64,000 bases of DNA from Belliella aquatica (GCF_014637795.1 NZ_BMFD01000001.1:290523-354522), one strand, 5' to 3'; positions 1-5,767 are shown, counted from the stretch's first letter. Notes: a model not told the origin generated them from the letters alone. Numbers and translations: made by a program.

Positions 1-2
1 TT

Positions 3-512
3 AACCTTTTTGAGCCGGCAATGGCAGTTTCTCAAGAACTGACTTCAGTTCCAAGTTTCGAAACGGTAGATACTTCGGAGCTTTTTGCAGCGGAAAAAGA
101 AGTAATCAAGAAACTGAAGAAAGTATTCTTAATGGTCGGTGGCAAAGCTGCCATGGCACTTCAGGATAAGATCGAATCGGAGCAAGAGATCATGATGAAT
201 CTAGCTGATGTGATGATCGAAATCTATGCAGCAGAATCAGCTATTCTTCGAACCGAAAAATTGGTAAGTATGAAAGGCGAGGAAACTTGTAAAAATCAGA
301 TAGCTATGTCACAAGTTTATCTTTCTACTGCAGTAGATAAAATCAATGCAGCTGCCAAAGAAGCAATTGGTTCTTTCACTAAAGGTGACGAGCAGAAAGT
401 GATGTTGATGGGCTTGAAGCGCTTTACTAAGATGGATTTGGTAGATACGAGAACCTTGAGAAGAGAGATAGCAGATTATATGATTGCAAAAGGGAAATAT
501 CCTTTTTCTTAA
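3..512 (+). CDS. Acyl-CoA dehydrogenase, C-terminal part (5' end outside window)
   Basis: The reading frame is open from the window edge (N-L-F-E-P-A before the first Met at 21), so this is the tail of a longer gene. The visible 169 residues are helical and rich in Lys, Glu and Met, ending in RREIADYMIAKGKYPFS. This resembles the C-terminal helical extension of the roughly 600-residue acyl-CoA dehydrogenases common in Bacteroidota, which oxidise acyl-CoA thioesters with FAD in beta-oxidation. No active-site motif lies in the visible part, so the family call rests on the tail alone. A hairpin terminator follows at 565-597. Confidence 0.7.
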   Translation, partial: NLFEPAMAVSQELTSVPSFETVDTSELFAAEKEVIKKLKKVFLMVGGKAAMALQDKIESEQEIMMNLADVMIEIYAAESAILRTEKLVSMKGEETCKNQIAMSQVYLSTAVDKINAAAKEAIGSFTKGDEQKVMLMGLKRFTKMDLVDTRTLRREIADYMIAKGKYPFS

Positions 513-525
513 GTAAGTGGTTGTG

Positions 526-549
526 CCACAAAGGCGCTAAGACACAAAG
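526..549. repeat. CACAAAG-type intergenic repeat
   Basis: Two near copies of a CACAAAG word (CCACAAAG and ACACAAAG) lie about 16 bases apart around GGCGCTAA. From memory, similar CACAAAG-rich words recur between genes in many Bacteroidota genomes. Within this window it is a single occurrence, and its function is unknown. Confidence 0.3.
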
Positions 550-564
550 TTTGTATATGAAAAT

Positions 565-597
565 AGCCTCTGAGAGATCAGGGGCTTTTTTTGGTTG
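565..597 (+). terminator. Rho-independent terminator, copy 1 of an identical 33-bp direct repeat
   Basis: GCCTCTGA and TCAGGGGC form an 8-bp stem (one G-T wobble) around a GAGA loop, followed by seven T. It lies 53 bases after the acyl-CoA dehydrogenase stop and is its natural terminator. The same 33 bases recur exactly at 1272-1304, so the toxin-antitoxin module between them is flanked by direct repeats. Confidence 0.8.
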
Positions 598-683
598 TAA
601 TAATTTGTTTATCTTTAGCTAAGACGTCATAAAAACTTACAACCGAAGAAAGGTGTTTTAATCAAGTATGAATTAAGGTTGCT

Positions 684-863
684 ATGGAAATAAAAAACGA
701 AATTGTAGAAATTGTAAATAAGCTTCCCGAAGAAGTTTTGGAAGAGCTTTTACAATATCTTCGTCAAGTTGAAAAAACTACTGCGGGCAAAATGAAACTA
801 TCACTCAATTTTAATAAAATATTAAAGGAAGACAGAGAGCTCCTTGAAAAATTGGCGAAATGA
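684..863 (+). CDS. Small antitoxin-like protein upstream of Doc
   Basis: This 59-residue frame runs from ATG 684 to TGA 863. The product is acidic and helical, starts MEIKNEIVEIVNKLPEEVLEE, has a leucine-rich middle (ELLQYLRQVE) and a charged tail. It resembles the short DUF2281-like proteins often encoded before Doc or PIN toxins. The stop overlaps the start of the next frame (ATGA at 860-863), which indicates translational coupling of an antitoxin-toxin pair. No DNA-binding motif is evident. Its partner is broken, so the antitoxin may be a relic or may still act against related toxins elsewhere. The role is inferred from size, order and overlap. Confidence 0.6.
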   Translation: MEIKNEIVEIVNKLPEEVLEELLQYLRQVEKTTAGKMKLSLNFNKILKEDRELLEKLAK

Positions 864-1237
864 TAGATTACCAAGAGGTATTGGAAATACATTCTGTTTT
901 GATTAAAGAGTTCGGTGGTTTGTCTGGAGTGAGAGATGAAAACGGATTAAAATCAGCACTTGAACGTCCATTTGGTGGTTTTGGAGAAATAGAGTTTTAT
1001 CCAAGTCCTGAAGAAAAAGCTTGAGCAATATTAGAAAGTATAGTCAAGAACCATCCATTTATGGATGGAAATAAAAGAACCGGTTATGTTTTAATGCGTT
1101 TGGTTTTGATGAATTTCGGAAAGGATATTGATGCATCACATGATGAGAAATATGATTTAGTCATTTCAGTAGCATCAGGAAAATTCGATTTTGAAGCTAT
1201 TTTAGAGTGGGTCAACCAACACACAAGTAATCTTTAA
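860..1237 (+). pseudogene. doc: Doc-family (Fic-fold) toxin interrupted by an in-frame TGA
   Basis: Read from ATG 860, the frame matches the Doc family: an N-terminal IDYQEVLEIHSVLI region, then the Fic motif HPFMDGNKRTG at about residues 65-75. It ends at TAA 1235-1237 after 125 codons, the normal Doc length. Codon 55 is TGA (1022-1024), between EEKA and AILESIVKNHP, so only 54 residues without the Fic motif would be made. Many relatives carry a small residue here, so GGA to TGA is a likely single change (inference). TGA ends other genes in the window, so a recoded genetic code is not supported. Doc toxins phosphorylate EF-Tu; here the activity is presumably lost unless the stop is a sequencing error. 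Confidence 0.8.
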
Positions 1238-1271
1238 TAACTTCAACTTTGGGAAAGTTGGTATTAAGAAA

Positions 1272-1304
1272 AGCCTCTGAGAGATCAGGGGCTTTTTTTG
1301 GTTG
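1272..1304 (+). terminator. Terminator, copy 2 of the 33-bp direct repeat
   Basis: Identical over 33 bases to 565-597 (8-bp stem, GAGA loop, seven T). It follows the doc pseudogene by 34 bases. Just before it, at 1244-1260, lies a perfect 7-bp hairpin (CAACTTT-GGG-AAAGTTG) without a T tract. The duplicated terminator suggests the module was inserted by recombination at, or with duplication of, this hairpin. Confidence 0.75.
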
Positions 1305-1369
1305 AGGTGTAAGAGAGAGGCCTAGGCGGATATTAAACGTTTAATTTAGATCAATCATTTTTACTTGGT

Positions 1370-1401
1370 TTTGATTTAAGGTATTTTAGAAAGTAGCTTT
1401 T
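1370..1401 (+). promoter_or_regulatory. Possible promoter of the recombinase
   Basis: TTTG at 1370-1373 is followed 20 bases later by TAGCTTTTG (1394-1402), one base longer than the Bacteroidota TANNTTTG -7 box. It lies about 26 bases before ATG 1428. A perfect 14-bp palindrome (ATTAAACGTTTAAT, 1332-1345) sits just upstream and could be an operator. Confidence 0.35.
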
Positions 1402-1427
1402 GTTTTTTTGGCAATAAATAAGCGCTT

Positions 1428-2795
1428 ATGGAGCAAAGACCCATATCAATCGAAATCATTGGGAGAAAAATAATTCTAAGGATTCCCAAGAATGAGGATG
1501 ACATAAAATTTATTCGCAGTATCCGATATTCTCGCTGGAATAAGGAGGGTTTTTTTTGGGAGATTCCCCATTATCCCGGAAACGTTGAGCTGTTGAAAGG
1601 ATATCTTGGAGATCGCTTGCATCAAATCACCGAACGACCATTGATTGAAATTCCGCAGAAAGATGAGGTAGTTTTATTAGATAATAACCAAGTATTGATG
1701 GTCAAGACAGCTAAGGCGCGACTTCGCTTGTATTTTGGATTTCATGCTGAGCTGATGAAAGTGCTTAAGAGCTTTCCGTATTATAAGTGGGACAGTAAGA
1801 GCAAGTCTTGGAGTATTCCTTATTCTGAGCAGTTTTTGGAGGAGATAAAAAAGAAGATTGAGCAGTTTGGTTTAGTGCTTATTTACAGAGAAGAAGCAAG
1901 GCCTGACAAGGTTCAGAGAAAGTCAAGTGCTGAAATACCCAATTACAGAAAGTGTCCGGAGGAGTATATTCATAAGCTGGAGGAGAGAAGGTATAGTGAA
2001 GGGACTATCAAAGCATACGTTCCTTTATTTGAAGAGTTTTTGAACTATTTTGTTCAAATTCCTTTGGAAGAATTAGGTGAAAAGGAAGTAATGGATTTTT
2101 CGAGATATTTAGTAAATGAAAGAAAAGTTTCAAGTTCTTATCAAAATCAAGCTATTAATGCTATTAAGTTCTATTTCGAGAAGGTAAAAGGAGGAGAGCG
2201 AAAATACTATCATGTGGATAGGCCAGTAAGAGAAAAGATATTGCCTGAGGTCTTGAGTGAAGAGGAGGTTTCGGCAATTCTAAAAGCAACAATTAATTTG
2301 AAGCACAGAGCAATATTAATGACAATTTATTCGGCGGGATTGAGAATTAGCGAATTAATTAATCTTAAAATTAAAGATATAGACTCTAATCGAATGCAGA
2401 TAAGGATAGAGCAAGGAAAAGGTAAAAAAGATAGATACACTTTATTATCTTCGAAGGCGTTAGAAATTTTGCGCATATATATCAAGCAGGAACGGCCCCA
2501 TTATTATTTATTTGAGGGTCAGGGAAGTAAAATTGAGAAACCTCTTAAATACTCTGCAAGGAGTATTCAAAGTATTCTCAAACAATCATTGCAAAGAACA
2601 GAAATTAAGAAAAAGATCACAGTTCATACATTACGCCATTCTTTTGCTACCCATCTTTTGGAAAATGGTACAGACTTAAGGTATATTCAAAGTTTGTTAG
2701 GTCATGAGAGCCCAAAAACTACTCAAATCTATACTCATATAACTACCAAAGGGTTTGATCAAATTAAAAGTCCTTTAGATGGATTGGATATTTAG
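1428..2795 (+). CDS. Tyrosine recombinase with a duplicated N-terminal domain
   Basis: This 455-residue tyrosine recombinase has all visible catalytic motifs: Arg in SAGLRISELINLKIKD, Lys in GKGKKDRYTLLS, HTLRHSFATHLL, LGHESPKTTQIYTH with the final Tyr nucleophile. Residues about 175-265 are the SAM-like core-binding domain. The first 150 residues are an addition to the usual Xer/IntI length of 300-340. They contain two similar units (about 35-65 and 110-145), each with a Y..W......W.IP pattern followed by a charged helix, reminiscent of HARP-type modules. The extra helix between patches II and III that marks integron IntI proteins is not seen. It is the likely enzyme for the cassette array that begins 35 bases downstream. 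Confidence 0.9.
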   Translation: MEQRPISIEIIGRKIILRIPKNEDDIKFIRSIRYSRWNKEGFFWEIPHYPGNVELLKGYLGDRLHQITERPLIEIPQKDEVVLLDNNQVLMVKTAKARLRLYFGFHAELMKVLKSFPYYKWDSKSKSWSIPYSEQFLEEIKKKIEQFGLVLIYREEARPDKVQRKSSAEIPNYRKCPEEYIHKLEERRYSEGTIKAYVPLFEEFLNYFVQIPLEELGEKEVMDFSRYLVNERKVSSSYQNQAINAIKFYFEKVKGGERKYYHVDRPVREKILPEVLSEEEVSAILKATINLKHRAILMTIYSAGLRISELINLKIKDIDSNRMQIRIEQGKGKKDRYTLLSSKALEILRIYIKQERPHYYLFEGQGSKIEKPLKYSARSIQSILKQSLQRTEIKKKITVHTLRHSFATHLLENGTDLRYIQSLLGHESPKTTQIYTHITTKGFDQIKSPLDGLDI

Positions 2796-2829
2796 AAATT
2801 AGTTTTATGTTTAGATAATTTAAAAATAT

Positions 2830-2900
2830 ACGCAACAGTTGCGCAATACATTCCATATGGAACAAATAGCGCAATTGTTGCGTGAAGAAAACCGTTGTGC
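2830..2900 (+). other. attI-like palindromic site after the recombinase
   Basis: ACGCAACAGTTGCGC (2830-2844) and GCGCAATTGTTGCGT (2869-2883) are complementary at 14 of 15 positions. They flank a perfect TTCCATATGGAA centred on the same axis (2856.5), so the whole 54 bases is one dyad. Each arm is itself nearly palindromic around CAAC/GTTG. Ten bases later, CCGTTGTGC (2892-2900) matches the right ends of the three cassette repeats. No left-hand AAC partner repeat is present, which fits an attachment site (attI) better than another attC. The role is inferred from position and shared motif. Confidence 0.5.
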
Positions 2901-2934
2901 GTCAGCTTAGAAATGAAACAAGAACCAGCAGAAA

Positions 2935-3693
2935 ATGAATTTAATAAAGGAGTTAGGAAATAAGTTTGTAAACCTTTACGACAATTTGACCAACTCTGAT
3001 TCAAGTTGGAACAGACAATATGATTTTTACTTGATTTTTGGGCAGACGGACGAAAACAAATCTCCTTGGATAGCAAACAATTGGAAGTCAGACTTTCAAC
3101 CATATTTTGATTTACTCATAAAGCAAACTGAAAACGTAAAAGAGATAGGAATTAAAGCCATAAAGTATAAACCTGAAAAGCGAATTTCTAAAAAGGACAA
3201 CAAAGAATTTATCTTTCATTCGGACATAAAACTTGGACGACTGAAATGGGATGAAAAATCACACGATAAGTGGACAATACCTAATGACCTAAAAGAGTAC
3301 TTCCTAAACCTTGAAATATGGAAACCAATTTGGACAATTTGCGACAAAAGACAAACTCCGCCCGACATTTATATTACGATATCAAATGAACGAGACTTTG
3401 AAAATAAACGTGATTTAAAATTTGGTTATTTTATAGTAGTGTCAATTGCAAAGAATTTAAAAATTGACTCTAAACCAATTTTGAGAGAATTGTCAGAAAA
3501 GATAAACTCAAAGGCAACAATCTTTAAAACAAGAAGATGGAACCAGCCTGAGAAAACAGGAAATTGGACTTTTGTAAATTGGATACAACACACTTTTAGT
3601 AACGGAATTTATAAAGGGAGCAATTTACATTCATTTGACTTTAACGAATTAGAATTTGAACCAGTTTGGGAAGTAATATACCAACAGAAATAA
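2935..3693 (+). CDS. Uncharacterised protein, cassette 1
   Basis: This 252-residue soluble protein has no signal peptide and no membrane segment. I do not recognise a family. It is unusually rich in Trp, Lys and Asn, with segments such as KPIWTICDKRQTPPDIY and RRWNQPEKTGNWTFVNW. It is the only gene in the first cassette, 35 bases after the attI-like core motif and 10 bases before the first attC-like repeat. The A+T-rich codon use resembles the other cassette genes. A defence or stress role would fit cassette cargo, but nothing in the sequence shows it. The ATG at 2913 is in another frame and closes quickly, so 2935 is the natural start. Confidence 0.7.
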   Translation: MNLIKELGNKFVNLYDNLTNSDSSWNRQYDFYLIFGQTDENKSPWIANNWKSDFQPYFDLLIKQTENVKEIGIKAIKYKPEKRISKKDNKEFIFHSDIKLGRLKWDEKSHDKWTIPNDLKEYFLNLEIWKPIWTICDKRQTPPDIYITISNERDFENKRDLKFGYFIVVSIAKNLKIDSKPILRELSEKINSKATIFKTRRWNQPEKTGNWTFVNWIQHTFSNGIYKGSNLHSFDFNELEFEPVWEVIYQQK

Positions 3694-3703
3694 AAAGCCG
3701 AAC

Positions 3704-3834
3704 GCACAACAATGTATATAAAAAATAGGCGAAACAGTAGTAAATTCAAGGCTTTTGGCTTGTATCTAACTTTGTGCTTAACCGAAAGTTTAGTGCTTCG
3801 AAATCGCCTACTTTTCATATACTAACCGTTATGC
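3704..3834 (+). other. attC-like repeat 1 (131 bp)
   Basis: The left arm 3704-3731 begins GCACAAC and ends ATAGGCG. The right arm 3805-3834 begins CGCCTA and ends CCGTTATGC. Folded, the arms pair over GCA.AAC, GTATAT, AAAA and TAGGCG, with a two-base bulge (the CC before GTT) and scattered mismatches, as in attC hairpins with extrahelical bases. GCACAAC and GTTATGC each differ from RYYYAAC and GTTRRRY at one position, and nearly pair with each other. The length equals that of typical VCR-like attC sites. It separates cassette 1 from cassette 2. Confidence 0.6.
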
Positions 3835-3912
3835 ACTATTCTAAAAAAGAGGGACCTAAGAATAAAATGACGGAAATTTTGTAAATTCGTCGAAGGATTA
3901 AAACCAAAACAT

Positions 3913-4134
3913 ATGTTTGCTACAATCGAAATTGATAGGAATAACCTGACGATAATGGGAGTGAAATTTTCAGATTTAAAGACTTTAGAAAGCACAGCAA
4001 ATGCTTTAGGAAGTAATATGTTTGAAGGTTTTATACCTACACCCAAAGGGGTTGAAATAATCAGGGATTATGTAGAAGGGAAAATTTCATTGAGTGAATT
4101 GGTGAAGTTTGCGGAAGAAAAGGCTTATGTCTGA
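3913..4134 (+). CDS. VbhA-like antitoxin of the Fic toxin
   Basis: This 73-residue protein precedes and overlaps the Fic gene. Residues 34-39 read SNMFEG, an exact match to the S-x-x-x-E-G inhibitory motif of class I Fic antitoxins (VbhA type), whose Glu blocks ATP gamma-phosphate binding in the Fic active site. After it comes PTPKGVEIIRDYVEGKISLSELV, matching the second half of the VbhA fold. The gene ends at TGA 4132-4134, inside the Fic start region. The motif and the order together make the assignment firm at family level. Neutralisation of the neighbouring Fic protein is inferred. Confidence 0.8.
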   Translation: MFATIEIDRNNLTIMGVKFSDLKTLESTANALGSNMFEGFIPTPKGVEIIRDYVEGKISLSELVKFAEEKAYV

Positions 4135-4732
4135 TTCCTATAAGTACATAGACTTTGATTATACTTATGTAGACCCAAAAACAGGAATTTTAAAAAACAT
4201 TCCGGGAATTACAGATCCGGAAGTATTGCTTTTTGTTGAAAGTGGAGCAGTAACAAAACGACTTCAGGAACTTTACAATAATCCCATTAAGATTAAAGGA
4301 ATTGAAAACCTTTTTGATATTCACAAGCATTTGTTTCAAGATATATATATCTGGGCTGGCAAAAAACGGGTTGTGGAAATAAGTAAGGATGGAAAACAAT
4401 TTTTTCCCACCATCCATTTTGATAATGCCAGTAGCTACATTAATTCTTTAATAGCTGACTACAAGAAAATTCGAAAAAACAGAAGAAAAGAATTAGCAGA
4501 GAAGTTAGCCGAAATTTTAGATAATGTAAATTATTTTCATCCCTTTAGAGAAGGTAACGGACGTGCACAAAGAGAGTTTTTAAGGTTATTGGCCTTGGAA
4601 AAAGGGTTGATTCTGAACCTAAACCCTCCTGACAATAAAAGTGTGTTTGAAAGATATATGAAAGGAACAATAGAGAGTGATTTAGAAATATTGAAAGAAT
4701 TGATTTTTGAACTAATTGCCTCAAAAAAATGA
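4127..4732 (+). CDS. fic: Fic-domain AMPylating toxin
   Basis: The Fic protein carries a complete catalytic motif, HPFREGNGRAQR, with the His at about residue 138, and a typical N-terminal helical half (LYNNPIKIKGIENLFDIHKHLFQDIYIWAG). Family members transfer AMP from ATP to target proteins, often gyrase or topoisomerase IV. An upstream in-frame ATG exists at 4109, but ATG 4127 overlaps the antitoxin stop by 8 bases and starts MSDSYKY, which is more usual. The protein is class I: it lacks its own inhibitory helix and relies on the preceding antitoxin. The pair forms cassette 2, closed by the repeat at 4744-4895. Confidence 0.85.
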   Translation: MSDSYKYIDFDYTYVDPKTGILKNIPGITDPEVLLFVESGAVTKRLQELYNNPIKIKGIENLFDIHKHLFQDIYIWAGKKRVVEISKDGKQFFPTIHFDNASSYINSLIADYKKIRKNRRKELAEKLAEILDNVNYFHPFREGNGRAQREFLRLLALEKGLILNLNPPDNKSVFERYMKGTIESDLEILKELIFELIASKK

Positions 4733-4743
4733 AAAAGAACAGT

Positions 4744-4895
4744 GCATAACATCACCTTGGAAGGCAGCGGGCGGTTCCGAGTAAATTGAAAGTTTATTAT
4801 CTTTAAGAAGTTTGGAATAAGCCTGAAGTATACGGCTACGGATGCCTGCCTGGCGGCAAACATGCCCGCCGTCTCCAAGCTGAATCCCGTTGTGG
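4744..4895 (+). other. attC-like repeat 2 (152 bp)
   Basis: The left end is GCATAAC (4744-4750) and the right end CCCGTTGTGG (4886-4895). The arms pair through CTTGGA and the GCGGGC region (left 4756-4774, right 4865-4880). Inside lie GC-rich words that can form a secondary hairpin (GCCTGGCGGC / GCCCGCC). The element aligns along its whole length with repeat 3 at 5618-5767, roughly three quarters identical by eye. It begins 11 bases after the fic stop. Confidence 0.6.
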
Positions 4896-4919
4896 TGCAT
4901 TAAAAGAAACCGCTGCATT

Positions 4920-4951
4920 TTTGGAAAATGTTATCTTTTGAGATAACTTTG
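4920..4951 (+). promoter_or_regulatory. Promoter with overlapping operator of the HigB/HigA pair
   Basis: TTTG (4920-4923), 20 bases, then TAACTTTG (4944-4951) is an exact match to the Bacteroidota -33/-7 consensus. A perfect 7-bp inverted repeat GTTATCT-TTTG-AGATAAC (4930-4947) fills the spacer and overlaps the -7 box, a natural site for the HTH antitoxin. Transcription would start about 6 bases after the -7 box, at or next to ATG 4957, so the message may be leaderless. Confidence 0.6.
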
Positions 4952-4956
4952 TGAAT

Positions 4957-5292
4957 ATGGTAAGGAAGATCATTTTTTATGAAAACCACTTTATTGAATT
5001 TTACCAAAGCCAAAATGATAAGGTTAAAAGTAAGATTCAATACGTTTTTGAGCTGATCAAGCAAGTGGAAAGGGTACCAGAAAAGTTTCTCAAGCATCTT
5101 GAAGGAACTGAGGGGTTATTTGAAATAAGAGTGGAATTTCAATCAAACATTTATAGAATTTTCTGCTGCTTTGATGAAGGAAGGCTGGTGGTTCTGTTCA
5201 ACGGTTTTCAAAAAAAGACCCAAAAGACCCCAAAGAATGAAATAGAGAAGGCAGAAAGATTAATGAAGGAATATTTTCAAACAAAGAAATAG
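4957..5292 (+). CDS. RelE/HigB-type toxin (Gp49-like)
   Basis: This 111-residue protein has the RelE-superfamily pattern of Gp49/HigB-like toxins: a helix pair (KVKSKIQYVFELIKQVERVP), then strands with LFEIRVEFQSNIYRIFCCFD and LVVLFNGFQKKTQKTP, then a C-terminal helix. The family cleaves mRNA on or off the ribosome. A GTG at 4951 is in frame but lies inside the promoter -7 box, so ATG 4957 is chosen. The gene lies 4 bases before its XRE partner, in the toxin-first order typical of higBA. It belongs to cassette 3. Confidence 0.85.
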   Translation: MVRKIIFYENHFIEFYQSQNDKVKSKIQYVFELIKQVERVPEKFLKHLEGTEGLFEIRVEFQSNIYRIFCCFDEGRLVVLFNGFQKKTQKTPKNEIEKAERLMKEYFQTKK

Positions 5293-5296
5293 GATC

Positions 5297-5596
5297 ATGA
5301 AGGATTATAGCAAAGTCAAAACATTCGATGAACTGATCGAATTGGAACATGGAAAAATTGGAAGTGAAAGCAGGAACAAGTATGAAGAGAATGCCCAGAT
5401 GTTCATCATCAGCGAAATGCTAAAAGAAGCGAGGAAGGAAGCAAATCTGACTCAAGAACAATTGGCAGAAAAGGCAGGAACAAAGAAAAGTTATATCTCT
5501 AAGCTAGAAAATGGAAAAGGAAATATCCAGTTGTCAACCCTTATCCGGATTTTTGAACAAGGATTGAATAAAAGAATTGGATTGACCTTTCTTTAA
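5297..5596 (+). CDS. XRE-family antitoxin (HigA-like)
   Basis: This 99-residue protein has a helix-turn-helix at about residues 50-90 (LTQEQLAEKAGTKKSYISKL and following). The first 45 residues form a helical segment likely to bind the toxin. Antitoxins of this kind neutralise the upstream RelE-like toxin and repress their own operon. The inverted repeat at 4930-4947 is the obvious target. The tail (RIFEQGLNKRIGLTFL) is typical of antitoxins paired with Gp49-like toxins. Confidence 0.85.
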   Translation: MKDYSKVKTFDELIELEHGKIGSESRNKYEENAQMFIISEMLKEARKEANLTQEQLAEKAGTKKSYISKLENGKGNIQLSTLIRIFEQGLNKRIGLTFL

Positions 5597-5617
5597 TGCG
5601 GCAAAAGGAATAACGCA

Positions 5618-5767
5618 CTCTAACATCACCTTGGATATAGCGGGCGGTTCAGAGTAAATTGAAAGTTTAGAACCTTTAAGAAGTTAGGAGTAGGTTGGAA
5701 GAGAACGGCTCCGAATGCTTGCCTACCGCAGACATGCACGCCGTCTACTAGCTGAATGCCGTTATAG
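5618..5767 (+). other. attC-like repeat 3 (150 bp), end of array
   Basis: The left end is CTCTAAC (5618-5624) and the right end GCCGTTATAG (5758-5767). The two 7-base ends are complementary at six positions. The body is homologous to repeat 2, sharing AACATCACCTTGGA, GCGGGCGGTTC, GAGTAAATTGAAAGTTTA, CTTTAAGAAGTT and TAGCTGAAT/AAGCTGAAT blocks. No further cassette follows; ordinary chromosome resumes with a convergent gene. Confidence 0.6.

Larger units (their letters stand above)
1272..5767 (+). mobile_element. Integron-like island: tyrosine recombinase plus three gene cassettes
   Basis: The island contains a tyrosine recombinase (1428-2795), a palindromic attI-like site (2830-2900) and three co-oriented units. 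Each unit is one gene or a toxin-antitoxin pair closed by a structured repeat (3704-3834, 4744-4895, 5618-5767). Using the G-TT position of the end motifs, the units would be 2895-3828, 3829-4889 and 4890-5761. All four sites carry CCGTT at the right end, and each repeat carries a complementary AAC motif at its left end. Two of three units are toxin-antitoxin pairs, the usual ballast of chromosomal integrons. The arrangement is seen in the sequence; recombination by this enzyme is inferred. Confidence 0.6.

Noticed and set aside
1022..1024. TGA read as selenocysteine or as Trp in a variant code
   Set aside because: No SECIS-like hairpin stands out after it, and TGA clearly ends several genes here (for example fic at 4730-4732 and the catalase at 8023-8025).
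1428..2795. Calling the recombinase a canonical integron integrase (IntI) or XerC/XerD
   Set aside because: The catalytic motifs fit any tyrosine recombinase; the IntI-specific insertion before HTLRH is not seen and the length (455) is far above Xer or IntI.
2830..2883. The dyad as an ordinary terminator of the recombinase gene
   Set aside because: There is no T run after either arm, and the dyad is centred on a second palindrome with a loop structure unlike the terminators of this window.
2792..3103. Minus-strand frames across the cassette region as genes
   Set aside because: They cover the attI-like dyad or known genes on the other strand, have no family resemblance and are shadows of the plus-strand frames.
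4109..4126. Upstream ATG of fic (MRKKRL...) as the start
   Set aside because: It lies well inside the antitoxin gene; the ATG at 4127 gives the usual short overlap and a normal Fic N-terminus.
4744..5767. The two homologous repeats as a composite transposon or MITE pair
   Set aside because: They are in direct orientation, carry no transposase, and each borders only one side of a gene unit; no target-site duplication was seen.
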